Shown: positions 47,330 to 60,390 of the stretch, piece by piece
Layout of the letters: each line of letters opens with the position of its first letter
Numbering within the stretch: the stretch's first letter is position 1
The notes under the pieces: model-generated
Database searches by the model: none
What the model saw: only the letters and a program-made list of their open reading frames with translations
Told to the model about the DNA's origin: nothing
From: Lithospermum erythrorhizon
Taxonomy: Eukaryota; Streptophyta; Magnoliopsida; Boraginales; Boraginaceae
DNA: 64,000 bases
Assembly: GCA_019722365.1 (NCBI GenBank)
Contig: JADFUC010001272.1
Span: 186,001-250,000, forward strand
Direction: 5' to 3'
Program-made: the position numbers and the translations under genes

Positions 47330-50300
47330 TCATCTTTCTACAAAATCTGTGTTTAACATACTTCTCTCACTCATGTTTCTTGCCATCTCACTATTGGCAT
47401 TATTGTTGATGTTTGGAACAGACTTGTTTTCCATGATTGAAGCAACAGCTGCCATCAAAGCAGAGGAAAAGCTTGGATCCGTTGTAATCGCCGTGGTGGC
47501 TGCATCCATAAACTCTTTAGAAAATTGCCCATTATTATTTGCTAGTGTTGATTGGTTAGATAAAATTTGGTTGAATGGTAGTGCTCCAGGAGAAAAATGC
47601 CCATTATTTGATACTGTTGATTGGAACAATTGAAAATCTTGGGGTAATTTGAACTGTGAAGACTTGCCATTGAATGATGGATTTGTGAGGTCCAATGTGA
47701 TGGTAGGGAAAGGTGCTGAAGCTGATAATGTTGCCATTTGTGATGAAGAACATGATGATGATGAAGAAGAAAAAATGGATGGTGCAAAAGTGTGAAATGG
47801 AGTGATTTGTCCATTTGGAGATGACATTGATGAGCCTGAAAGTAACATTGTTGCTGCTGCTGAAGTTGTTGATGCCATAGCCATTGCTGCTGGAGGAAGT
47901 GGATGATTGTGTTTGCCTTCATAGGTTGTTACAAGGATTGATCGATCTTCAGCACACCTTTGAACCTATTATTCAAACATTATCATACATAGTGATGTTA
48001 GTGATGATTCTTGATATTTAAAATTCAAGAGGCATGACTTTGAATATAGGAATCATATGCACGACATTATTTAGAGATATGTTACAATAATAACATATAT
48101 TGAGGCAATAATAATATTTGTGTTAGCTTCCTAGTGAGTCTTATCTTCACTTAGCTCACACTCTCTTGCAAACATCCTTAACATCGAAATCTCTAAGTCA
48201 TAGGCTCTAGGAAAGGAAATGACACTTATTTAAGTCACATGCATGTTATTTGAATATTGGGAATATTGACATACATACTCCTAATAATGGATTGTTATTA
48301 CTTTTTGAGTCAATTGTCGAGTTGGGTATAATAGCACAAAGTTATAGTTTGATCACTAATGTATATGATCGAACTAATATATATCAATGATTAAGTTGTG
48401 ACTATTTATATTGTCACAACTTAGTCATCAAAATATATTTGTATCAATATTGATGATCAAAATCAATTTGATATTATTATCGGACACTTTATCGACAATT
48501 CATTAGCAAGTTTTAAGTTAAAATGGGAGAGAACCTACCTGCTTTCGGACTGGGCAACCTACGCCCATGGTGCACCGATAATAAGCTCGAGGACAGGGGT
48601 TGCCTTTCGCCATCTTTTGTCCATATTTTCTCCATTGGCATCCATCAGAAATCTATATTAAATTATGAAAATGACACATCAATTAGTAAAGTCATAGTAG
48701 TGATTAAATACGTGATAGTTATGCGGCATGCTACAAAATGGACTAGAAATTGAAATTTTTGACTTACATATGATAATTTCACATTACACCCAAGACTTAG
48801 CACTCAGTGAAATCAGATGAAAAACAGTTCTTGGGATGGGAGGTTTGGTATAATAATTGGATTTTGTTTGTAGGATAAGATAATAAAATAGTTCAAACTT
48901 TGTTGTTATAATTTACATAAAAAAATATTTCATCCAATTCATTTTAATTGATATTTTTATTTTTGAACATAAACTTTATTTGACCATTAATTAATTTCTA
49001 TACATCCCGTATTCTAATAAATATAGAATCTAATACTCCCTCCATCTCTTTATGTAAGAACTATTTTCCTAAAATAGAAATTTCTTTTAGGGTCTCTTTA
49101 ATTTTACCAAATTAAGTAAGAAAAAGTGGAAAGAAAATTATGTTTGTGAGATAAATTCAAATTTTTCTTAAACTTTATGTAAAAGTAAATAATTTTTAGG
49201 ACAAGGGATGGAGGGAGTAACATCATTAAATTTGATTTTGGGAATATTTTCATAGTGTTACTATCTTTGAAAAAATTTAAATATTTGAAGGGAGTATATT
49301 AATCTCATTTATGATCAAAGTATGTATCAAGATTTCTTACATATAAATTCTTTAGGGTTAGTCACAGTGGTATTTTGGATATTATATATAATAGTCCCAC
49401 GATCGAGTTCTTGTAATGACAAGGACCGATTTTTATCAACTTTAAGCTTCACGTAGAATTGTAGACTTATTGCAGTTTAATTTCTGTGATAAACTTTGTA
49501 AATTTAACTGACACAAAAAAAATTCATTTAAATTAAAATTGTCAAACTAATAATAAAATATACTTTGTATCATATTAAAATTATTAACATTTTATACTTT
49601 TCACAAAATATTATATAAATATGGCTTCTTTTCATTTTATCCCCTGAACTATCACTATCTTTTCAAGTTGTCCCCTGAAACTATTATCTTTTCACGCTTG
49701 CCCCCTAAGATATCCTTCTTTTCAAATTGCCCCCTGAAGTCAAGTTTTTCTATTAAAATTGGTAGAATATTTTTTAATAAAAGGGTAAATTTGGAATAAC
49801 ATAAACATTAGATATTTGGGGCAATTTTTAAATACAACTAAACATGTGTAATAATTTTAGATAACCAAAACATGTGTAATTATTTTAAAACTCACTTCCG
49901 TCGTCTTGCTTTCACTCATGCTTTGTACCACACAGCATAAAATCCACTTACCCGCTTAATCGAATAAGCTACCATGGAAAATTAAAGAAGCCAATATCAA
50001 TTATTTGAGAAGTTTCCGGAGTAGTAGTTCCCAATTTTGCTATTCTTTGAAATATTTTTACCTTCTTTGTTGATTTGATTTGAACAACTATATTTAGAGG
50101 GTGTTTGACACATAAATGCACAACTTTGTGAAAAACCCGCTCACTTAATAGGTAGCTTCACAGATAAATAGCTCGAACTTTGAGCTTTTCTTAATACCTT
50201 ATAATAAGCTACAAGAAAAAAGAGGTTTTATTGGAGGCGTTCTCCGCTGTCTATTTCCTTACGTCAGTAATCCAAATAAAGCTACCCGTCCGCACCGATC

Positions 50301-52290
50301 CGTGGTGGTGGCTTATTTGAATTGAGGGTGTGCTGGGAGAGAGGTGAAGAAGATGATGGGGTAGGGTTTAAAATAATTATACATATTTTGGTTATCTAAA
50401 ATTATTACAGATGTTTAGTTGTATGTAAAAAGTGACCTCAAATATCTAATGTTTATGTTATTCCAAATTTATCCTTCTATTAAAAAAATTTCTGCCAATT
50501 TTAATAGAAAAACTTGATTTTATGGGGCAATTTGAAAATAATGATAGTTTAGGGAGCAGCTTGAAAGATAAGTTCGAGGATAAAAGCGAAAAGCCTATAA
50601 ATATAAATAAGTTTAAAATTTAGAGAGACAATAAGATTTCAAAATGGATAATAAATGTTGATTGGTTACCATGGGTGCCTCAGATCTTGCACGAACCGAA
50701 ACTCGAGCTTTCTTCATGGTAGCTTCTGCAGCAGACTCATTATTATCATCATTTCCATAAGATGAATCCAATCTTGGAACTTTATTATTAGCAATCAAAT
50801 GTTGAATATTATTATTATTATCATCTTCGTCTTCATGAGATGCTGAATCCGCATTATCATCTGGTCGTCGACCTAAATTCATAACTTGTTTAGGGCTCAA
50901 GATTTGTTGCTTCTTTGCTTCACTTTGTGGATCAACTATCTGCATGGATATAGAGAAATCAATTTTTGAGTCCACCAGAAAATCACACGTTCAGTAAAAT
51001 CATGGAATCGGATGGACTATAAAAATATAGATAATTATCAATTTGGTGTCATTAAGAGGGAAAGATTACGATTTGGTCCTAGTTGGCGACAATCACAGAT
51101 AATGTACAAAATATTACAATTTGAATTGGCTATCAAATGGATGGAGATGTTAATTAATTATTTCGTCTAAACAACTATATGATTCACACACAACATCATA
51201 TGATGAATAGTTAACGACTCCATCTATTAACATTTCTGCTAACTAGGACTAAATCACAACTCAATCATAATCAAGTTGACAATACTTATTAACTTTATAA
51301 AATCACTAGCCGGGTTTTTAAAGATTAATTGGTGTATTGCTTATTTGCTTTGATTATCATCGTTGCACACAAAACCCCAACTTTGGATATTCAAAATATA
51401 GTATACATACAAATTTATTACTCCATATATAATTGACCTGACATGTTATAAAATAGAAATTATAAAAAAAATCGACTAAACATTTATGCACAAAGGGGGT
51501 ATGTCCGTGTTAGTAGGTGAACACTTCATTGAATGATGATGATCAAATGGATAATATCTTTACACATACCTTGTGAGCTTGTTGGTTTTCAGCTTTTGAG
51601 ATCTGCTGATGTTGAACTACAGTCATGATATGATGTTGTAGTTCATAGTATTTATGCTTGACTTGATCAAGAACACCCCTTAACCGATTATTTTCTGAAT
51701 TCATCCGATCCAGCTCCGCCTTCAAAACAATGGACTGCACACCAAATTCAACCCTTTAGACCCCCTTTTAACAAACATAAACATTCATAATTATTTGTCA
51801 CGATTCGTAAGAGATATCGAGATGAAACCAGTCAAAATCAAAAATCGTTACATACTTATATAAGAAATTAATAACAACCATTTTTTTTGTTAATTCAAAC
51901 CATGAAGACTTACCTCATTGGAAGTTGATCTTTTATCCATGTCTAGTTGTTTTGTCGGACCATCTTTGTTATCGTCCACTTTGTATCTTTGACTTGCATG
52001 CATGTTCGTAGTGAGGATATTCAATCCAATCTATTATATTCATTCAAAATCATAAACTTAAAAATATAAGACATAAAACTATTAATTATAAAGCACAATT
52101 ATTATTATATTTATTAGTAGTAATAATAATTAAGAAAATGGATCACGTTTATTACATCTAGTTCATTTGATTGTCCATCTTCAGAAGACTCTCTCTTCAT
52201 TTCAATTCTAGATGAATCACTACCAGATGATGATGAGAAGAAATCCATTTCTTTATAAACCCTTCTTGCCTCTTTTCCAACCAATTCCAT
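47330..52290 (-). CDS. WRKY transcription factor, group IIb (WRKY6/31/42 type), six exons, 478 aa
   Basis: Exons in gene order: 52156-52290, 51914-52030, 51570-51734, 50670-50939, 48539-48652, 47330-47965. All junctions are GT-AG in phase 0. The nuclear factor should bind W-boxes (TTGACC/T). Residues 85-127 form a leucine-zipper-like coiled coil, typical of group IIb. Residues 155-205 are acidic and Asn-rich, and [15 protein letters not shown] (215-229) is the conserved block before the domain. WRKYGQK is at 236-242. The zinc finger is C-X5-C-X23-HXH (Cys256, Cys262, His286, His288). The intron before VQR is the hallmark position of groups IIa/IIb. The tail has [18 protein letters not shown] and a conserved [15 protein letters not shown] block. 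It is somewhat shorter than Arabidopsis WRKY6 as I recall it, mainly at the N-terminus. Family members act in phosphate, senescence and defence responses; the role here is not shown. Confidence 0.95.
49036..49217. mobile_element. Stowaway MITE in WRKY intron 4, 182 bp
   Basis: Terminal inverted repeats ctccctccatctctttatg (left) and ...aagggatggagggag (right), flanked by TA on both sides (49034-49035 and 49218-49219). Classic Stowaway structure, in a 2017-bp intron. Confidence 0.85.
49623..50595. mobile_element. Mutator-like (MULE-MITE) element in WRKY intron 4, 973 bp
   Basis: Long terminal inverted repeats of about 235-265 bp: the left arm 49623 to about 49888 is the reverse complement of about 50362-50595 with scattered differences. 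Matching pieces include attttagataaccaaaa and ggaataacataaacattaga. A perfect 9-bp duplication, tataaatat, flanks it at 49614-49622 and 50596-50604, the Mutator signature. The internal roughly 470 bp has no open transposase, so it is non-autonomous. Together with the nearby Stowaway element, it accounts for much of the size of this intron. Confidence 0.9.
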
Positions 52291-52441
52291 TTCCTGACAA
52301 ATAAATTATGTTCACGAATCAACTTCGGATCACGAGCCCCTCAAATATATTTGTTTTCTCTAAATAATCAAACTATAAAATTGGATCTTGCTTGTGCCAA
52401 AAAGAAAGACTATTATGATGGTGAAGAGGGTGGTTGTTGAG

Positions 52442-52449
52442 TTTATAAA
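52442..52449 (-). promoter_or_regulatory. TATA box of the WRKY gene
   Basis: TTTATAAA (a palindrome, so it reads the same on the minus strand) sits in a cattTATAAActc context about 152 bases upstream of the start codon at 52290. This is compatible with a 5' leader of about 120 bases. Confidence 0.5.
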
Positions 52450-52537
52450 TGGAGTGAATAAAGTCTTTAGTTAAAACCAAAAAATGAAAAGACTTACTAA
52501 GCCATTATTAATAGGAAAATTAAATAGACTTAGACCT

Positions 52538-53148
52538 TTGACCTAATAGGAAAGCATTGGAAGGAGTTTGAGATCCTTAGAAAATGCAAGTGTACACATG
52601 GCATTCTAGAGGTTAAAGATATTATTTAAAAGACACTCTTCGTATTAATTTTTCTTTAACTTGTCGTTTCTGGCATAGATTAATAAAATAATAGAAGTAG
52701 TCCAAAAATTATATTAAAAATGTAAAATGTCAATTAATTGATATAATTGGTTGGTTGATAATTTAATACTTTCAGATTCGTTTTTTAGTTGTCGTTACAT
52801 GACTTTCTTGTAATAGATTAAGAAAAAAGAAAAGTAGTCAAAAGTGAACAGAAAATACAGGGCCAATGATCAATTTGAAGCAATATCGTTGGTTAGTTGT
52901 TTGTTTCAAAGAAAAAGTAATCGAAAAATATATTGAAAATGTAAAAAGAAATGTTATTTATTATCTTTAAAGCGATAAGCTATAAAAAATAATTTTAAAA
53001 AAAATGAAAAAGAGACAAAGTCTATGAAGTGAAGAAGTGAGATTGACTGGGTCGAAATCCGAGTGTTCCGGCGGGTTACATGTGATAATAAGAGTCAACT
53101 AAAGAAGCGGCCCACAGGGGACCCACTTTTAGAGGGGAGATTTTGACT
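52538..53148 (-). promoter_or_regulatory. W-box cluster upstream of the WRKY gene
   Basis: W-box cores are seen at 52538-52543 (TTGACC), 53043-53048 (TTGACT), 53093-53098 (AGTCAA, the reverse orientation) and 53143-53148 (TTGACT). The last three start exactly 50 bp apart. WRKY genes are commonly controlled by WRKY proteins through such sites, so auto- or cross-regulation is a reasonable inference. Confidence 0.5.
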
Positions 53149-54749
53149 GAGAAATTATAGGCTCACACGTCTCAGGTCATGCCACCATTAAATTTATATA
53201 TTTGTAGTCGGACATCTTTTTTGGAATATCCCAAAATCTCTGGTTTATTGTTTTGGTTTTTTCAACGTTTGATTGATTTTGGTCTTCGTTTGTAGTAGGT
53301 TGGTTGGATCAATCATTCAATCCAATAATCAACAGCTGCAATTGCAAGTCTATTTGCAACTACAACAACAACAAAGAGTTGAAAATTTCTTTCACACAAA
53401 CACAATTCTAGCTAATATCTTCCAACAATCCTAATCACACCCAACGCAAGTCTTTAATATATCGACATATTGGTCCACTTTTTCAAATCTATGATGCATG
53501 CACGTTAAAGAATTCTACTACCTCAATTCCTAAAAGATAATCCAAATTATTCTTTTTACACAAAATTAACAAATTTCAAGTTCTTAATAAATCAAACATA
53601 TCATGTTAATAATAAAATAGATTGAAAATATAAAATACCATAATTCGATTTATTTTTTATAAAATATTATATAATCTATTAAAAATAATTAAGTTTAAAA
53701 TATAAAATAAAGTTAGCTCATCAAAATTTAGAATATTTTTTTCTAGAATGAAGGGACTAACAAATTAAATCTTATCTTCAAGATACATGAATTCTTCAAA
53801 AGACTACCATCAATGGATCATATTGTCTCCATGAAGCCTTAGCCAAAAAAAAAGCCAAACGGCAAGACGACTAAGAAGCCCCCACTTGCTTAGAGTCATG
53901 GATTATTGAAGCCGACAATTAATGATCTTGATAACAGTTTCAACTTATTTTCCCATACGATGACCACTTTGGAAGCAAGCTTTAATAACTTTAGGAAGCA
54001 CCAAGACTATAGCAAGATATTATGAAGAAAGAATTATCAAAGCTAAAGTTTATTGATCATTTTTTCCCACTCCAACTTGTCCAAAAGAAATAGACAGATC
54101 GTATCGATTGGAAGTTGTAGTGAAGAGACGGACTCATCCATAGTGGACTTCATATATATATCAAGTAATTATTATTGTCATAACTCATATCTGTGTGCCA
54201 AATGTCGATGCAAAAAATATGATTAGGCAATTTAGCAATACATCTCATTATTTAAAATCTTAATAAAACTGGCATATTTATTAAAATTTATTCCCTAAAA
54301 TAAAAGTACAACATTTTTATGGGATTAAGAAATTTATTCTCTAAACATTTAAATATATTTCTTTATGAGTTTACAGACGAAAATCTCATAAATAAAATGT
54401 CAAATTCCTTTTTGATCCTTTTTAGATTATTCACTGGTGTGTTTAAATTTTATTTTTCTTGTGTATAACTAAACTATATCAGCTAGTGGTAGACATAAAG
54501 TAAGTTGAATATAATTTTATACACCTAGAAGTATGTACACATGAAAGTCTTGTATACAATTTTATTGAAAGATATTAATTAATTTAGGAATAGGCCAGGT
54601 AGATTTGAATATTTATTTTATTTAAGTTGTTATCAATTTGAATAGTAAATCTAAATAGAAAATATATAACTTTCCTATTATTAGAGATTCATTCTAATAT
54701 TCATATAAAAAGTAGTAGGGATATAATAGTCTAATCATATTTTTGATCA
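53149..54749. other. Intergenic upstream of the WRKY gene; no gene recognised
   Basis: AT-rich sequence with no open frame of note and no paired terminal repeats. Confidence 0.4.
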
Positions 54750-57700
54750 CAGGCGTTTAGTAATTTGAGAATGGCGTTTAACGGCATGAAATAACTTGAC
54801 CGGTTTAATTAATTAAATCGAGTAGTGGTAATTCGTAATATAATAGTAGGATTAGGGAGCGTAATTGTTATCAAATAAATTTAAAGGATTATAGGGTAAA
54901 ATTGGTGGAAAAGTTGATTACGATTTTTACGTGCGGGTTAAAAGAATTATGTTCGTTAACGAGCTAAGCGAGAGGCCTTTTTATTAATAGACTTTTTGTT
55001 TATGGTATAATCGTCCTACTATAAACAAAACAAAAACAAAACAAAAACTGACCACAACTTAAAGAAAAAAAAACCATCGCTCTTTCCCGTAGAAAAAAAA
55101 CTTCCGAGATTTTTCTCTTTCTCCTTTGATCTCATCCTTTACTCTAAAATTCAAATATGCCAATCTTCTCTCCTCGTCTTCACGTCGTTTGATGCTAAAT
55201 CTTGTCTTTTTAAGTTTTGAAGAATTTCAAAAATTAAGTTTGGTATTTCAATTTAATAATTAAAAATTTGTTAAATTATGATCTTTGGCTCCTAAATTGG
55301 TGGTTGTCAATGGAAAGAATTGAATTTTTGTAAATTTTAATAATTTATTTCGAAATTTTATATAATTAATTAAAGATTCAATTTTTTATGTTAGATATGT
55401 TTAGATTTGAGATGTTTATGATTATGAATTTAATAATAGAGTTTTCCAGTAATATATTCATAGCAAATAGTTATTTTCAAAGGATTTTTAATTAATTTTA
55501 TATTATAATTCGGATTTTTGGTAGAAAATGAAATAATAAATTATAATTTTGACTTTTAAAATAAAACTCATATTTTTTATTGTGTTTATTACTGGATTAA
55601 AACCAACATATAATAATCAAAATTTTGAGAAATGTTTACTATTTTTATTTATTTATTAACTAGAATGAGATTTTAATAAAAGGTGAAATTTTATGATTGT
55701 AATTTAGAAACTAGTTTTTATATTTTTATATGTAAAATTCATCGTTGGACTATAAATCAAATATTAGAATTTTTTGGAGTTGGTTTTGGTATTTATTTTG
55801 ATTAAACTGATGAAGTAAATTACTAGTTTTGGGAGTTAATTAAAATAAACCAAATTTTATACATAAAAATATAAACTGATTTTAATTAATTATATTTATA
55901 TTTTGGACCTATGATAAAATATTCGAATTTTCGGACCTATTATGATATTTACTTGATTTTTATAAAGTATTGAGGATTCCTTTAAATGAATTAACTACGA
56001 TAGTTCACGAAAATAATTACTAGATACATTTAAAGTAAGGAACACCTAAGTTTGATTAAATAGATCTGAAATATAATTAAAAGTATGACTCTAAAGTATT
56101 GATGGAAAATATAATTTATTATATTATTTTAGGAGTTGAACAGGCCAGGATGTTGTTTGTTAAATTTGTGTTGGTAACTGCGCTAGTAATTTTATACCGA
56201 GGTGGGGATTTATCTCGCAAGTGTTGGTTCCTTGTTTGCGTATTTCACAGATTTATGAATCTTGGTATATGTGTTCTACTTTATTTATTATGCTTGTCTT
56301 TAGTAGTTCTTATTTCTTAAATTATTTGGTAGATGGCGTCATGTTGGGGACCGATATATTGTGTTGATAATCTTGGTGATGACTACGAAATATGTTGATT
56401 ATAATATATAAGACCGTGTAAACATGACACTGTGATTTATTTTTTGTGGAGGTGTGTTGTGGTTAATTGTGACATGTGAAACTGTGTTGTTGAACTTTTA
56501 GTGGAGTCATGTGTGAAATTACCGCGTGAGTGGAATTAACGAATTGTGTGTTAGGGTTGAGTCGAATTAAAATAGCAGAGGAGCAGTCGATCCCGTCATG
56601 GGCCGATTAAGGAGTGTACATACGGACGATGGATACTTTATGTTATGGATGATTGAGATACTTTATATGTAGCGATGACTGCGAATTCGTTATAACTTGT
56701 CGTGGGCATATGTGACCCTTTTGGGTTGTTATAGCATATGTCGGGCCGTGCGTTTGTATGTGGGCATTGTTGTATTTATATTAGGGATGTTCGGATCAGT
56801 GTTTCGTATTATTGCTTGTATTGTTATGGACACTTGGTCGTGAAACTGTGTAATATGAGAAAGATATGAGATTTACTTTTTACCGTATTGATGAGCTGTT
56901 TGAACTTTACGTGTTACTTTGAATCCACGTATTCACTACTCCCCAGATCTTTGCCGTTCTATTGTACTGCTGTGAATATAAACTGTCAAATACTAAGTAG
57001 GGTAGCGTTGTGAAACTGTTTAGTATTTTTACTATTATTAGCGCTGGTTTACTATATATGTTATAGGTGGTTCTATGGACTTGGATTCGGGTGTAATGGA
57101 GTCACCACTCAGGCGATAAGTTTCCACGCGGCCGAGGCGGACCTCAAACTTTTAGGTTGAATAGTTCTTTTGTAAAAGGCGGGCTGATGACACTTAACAT
57201 TAATAACTTGGATTTCCGTGTAAGAGTATTATTGTAATATTATTTGGGGTTAGAATTTAAATTTTTGTTAGAGTTGTGTTGTTAAACCGGATGACTAAGC
57301 AGAAAACCAGGCAGAGAAGAGTGAGCAAGTCTATATTTTGTATGACCCACAGACTTTTTCTTATACTGATCGAATGCTTTTTCATCATATCATCATCCAA
57401 ATCTTCTTCTTCGTCTTGAATGGCGAAATCCACTTCCCCAATTCCCTTGAAAATTTTCTTCCATTTTCTTCCTCAATTTGCGAGCTTTGGTCTAAAATTT
57501 TGGAGAGATTAGAATTAGATTCTACGTGTTGTTGAGGTAAGAGAAATTGGAATCTTTTGGAGTATTTCTTGAGTTTGAGGATGTTGACTTTTTGGGATTT
57601 TGAGTTGACTTGAAGCTTTGATGTTTATTATGTTATAGAATTGCCATTTAAGCTTAAATTATCGTATAACAGTTGATAATTATGTCGGTTATGGGGTTAG

Positions 57701-59830
57701 AGAATTATCGAGGATTATAGTTGACTTTTGTTGACTTTTTCTAAATGGGTTTAAATTGATAGAAGTGTACTCTTGGACTTTATTTAGGATTGTTTTGAGG
57801 TGTAAGTTGTGATTTTTAGGTGATTAGAGAATGTTCGGATATTACAAGTTTTGTAAGTTGGATAGTGAGTTGATTTGAGATTAAAGATGGTTAGAAATGT
57901 GATGATTAGTTGTTAATATCGGAGACGTTAGACCTTGAAGAACTAGTAATTGGAACTCGATCTCATTAAAAGGAAAGGTTGCGAACTTAAGTTGGAATAA
58001 GGTTATAGGGGGAACTTTTGTTGGGTTATTTTGGGGAATATGTCGATGAGATTATATATGGGTAAGAATGCCTATTTATATATTACTAGTTGTGTTATAA
58101 GTAGTAATTATAATTACGAATATTTTAAGTTGTCGCGGGAAAGGTCATTGTTGTGATTTCTCGGTTTTTTGTTGGTAACCGGTGAGTATCTATCTCGCGG
58201 TTGTTGATTAACTATTTGATTCTGGATATGTGTATATTATATATGTGATTTTTTGTGTTGGAATTATATGTTGATTATCGTTGTGGGTTAGTCGTTGCGT
58301 TGTGTTTGTAGCCCTATGAGTCGATACGTGTGTTTTGAGGAGTTGTTGAGTCGTATTAGGAAGAGTTGTATATGAGTTGATGTTGTCAGTTGGTTGGTTG
58401 TCCGGTATCTTGCTTCGTTACTAGTACGATTTGGGAGTTGCCTCGTACTTAGTAACGATTCGTTGATTAGCCGTGCACTTATTCTGATTCGGTGATGAAA
58501 CTTGTAATCGGCCAGACATAAGTTTCTCCTATACGGGTTAAGGAGTTGATTATATGCGCATTAGTTGTAGAAATCCGGACTTATATTGAGTTGTAGGATT
58601 GTTGAGTTGTTGAGTTGTTGAGTTGATACTGTTGTTGAGTTGTATGAGTTGATACTGTTGCTGAGTTGTATGAGTTGATACTGTTGCTGAGTTGTATAAG
58701 TTGATATTGTCGTTGAGTTGGTTGAGTTGCTGAGTTGTCTAGTCGTTGAGGTTGTGGTGTCGTGGTTATTCGATTGGATAGAGTAAATTAGATTGATTTG
58801 ATAACGTGTTGTTATAGTTTTCTTGAGATATCACGTATATTGTGTTGATTGCCGTCATTTTTGGATAAATTCTGCTAGTAACAATTTATGACCATATGAA
58901 AATGATAATGAAGCTGTTAGTGACTTTATGAATCCCTAAGTTGAATAATATCATATACTACTTATCTAGCGTATCTGATATTAATTCCTTTGATCTGTTA
59001 TTAAGTGATTGGGAAGTTGATTTCATTCTTGAGATATATATTACGCTCAGGCACCGGCTTACGCCTTATTCGCTATAGGCGGCAATTTTGTGCTAGGTTG
59101 GCAATTGGCGTTGTTCTTTCGGCCGGGTTTCTTGGTGTTTGTCTTTGTAGATCTTAGGTGACGGTGGCGGTGATTGTGATCCTCACGATCTTCTTTTGTT
59201 GGATTGTGGTTGTTGTCTGTATAGTTGTTATTTTGAGATACTTGTTGTTGTAGGTGGTTGTATTGGTCCTTTGGAGTTATGTTGTATATTGGTTGTTGTT
59301 ATGGTTAAAAATGTTCTTGTGGAGTTGTATATTGTATTGTTGAGTTGTTTGAGGCGAGGTTTCATGAAATCAGTCGTGATGATTGGTGAGCTGCGGTGTC
59401 CCGAAGATTTGGGGTGATTACGGCCTTGGGGGCGTACGACACAGGGGCGGGTCGTTACGTCTTGGCTTCGTTATTATCTTTAGGTGGCGGCGTGGTGGCT
59501 AGGGGATCTCGGTGATCATTTTTATTTACGTCTTATCGAGTTTGATCCTTGTTTACTCCAGGTTGTGGTGATTTATATTATGGATGTATTATTGAACACT
59601 CTGTTTTTTAATGTCACTCTTATATGTGAATATGTGATGTTGGGTTAGGTTTCGCCCAGCGATGATATCGCGTTAAGTATGGAAAGTATTTCTACTTTTC
59701 TTGTAAGCTGTTTGAATCGATCTTTTATTTTATATCATCATTGGGCGACTTGGGTATCCATTTCTACTACTTGAGTCTATTTAACCTCGAAGGCGGCCAT
59801 TTCCGGGACGGATGCGGCACCTATAAAATA
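54750..59830 (+). mobile_element. Non-coding LTR-retrotransposon-derived sequence (tentative)
   Basis: Two consecutive stretches (about 54750-57200 and 57300-59830) share a similar layout: a pyrimidine-rich leader, a long G/T-rich part with gttgagttg-type words, and cg-containing blocks such as ccgaggcggacctcaaac and gaaggcggccatttccgg. No transposon protein domain was seen. The look is that of long plant gypsy LTRs, but no primer site, LTR pair or target duplication was established. The ORF-like stretches at 56099-56320 and 59196-59417 are G/T-rich compositional frames. Confidence 0.3.
58595..58755 (+). repeat. 27-bp minisatellite of gttgagttgtatgagttgatact type
   Basis: Units beginning ttgagttgtatgagttgata and ending ctgttg(c/t) repeat about four times. 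They are flanked by shorter gttgagttgttgagtt runs. Confidence 0.75.
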
Positions 59831-60390
59831 TAAATGTTTGTATTTTTAGGTGGGCAATATTAATGATGGATCTTGATGAACCAATATTGAATTGAAACAG
59901 AATCGTCAAATCAATTTGGATAGAAAATTGTCATAATTAAAAGGGTAATTACTACTTTTTTGTGTAAATAGATTATTGAATTGTATAGTTTAAAATTGTA
60001 AAAGTTGGGAGTTTGACTCTTTTTAAGCTCCAAGATATATAGTTTGCAAGATTGTATGACAATATTATCGACTTGTTATGACAAAATTCTGGTATTATTC
60101 CATAATAATTGCATAAATGTCACAGTATGTATTCATTCTTCAAATAAAATAAAATAATACTCGTAATAATTACAATTTCGAAACTAACAAGGCTATCACC
60201 GTACATAGCGCAGGTCGTATTGTTTCCATAGTTAATAAATTATTTAGCTATCATGTGGCTATGTAGTAACAAGTAACAACAATTGTTGTTTGATTGTTGT
60301 TGCTTTTTGGTGAAATTAAAGCGCATACATATTGGAGATGGAGATAGGATAGTAAAAATAATTAGGGTAAACAATAAATTAAAAGCATAA
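59831..60390. other. Intergenic; nothing recognised
   Basis: AT-rich, no open frame or element ends seen. Confidence 0.4.

Noticed and set aside
47349..47922. Open frames overlapping the last WRKY exon in other frames (including a His/Gln-rich one)
   Set aside because: The minus-strand frame with VQR and HNH motifs is the real one; the others arise from its Ser/Asn-rich codons.
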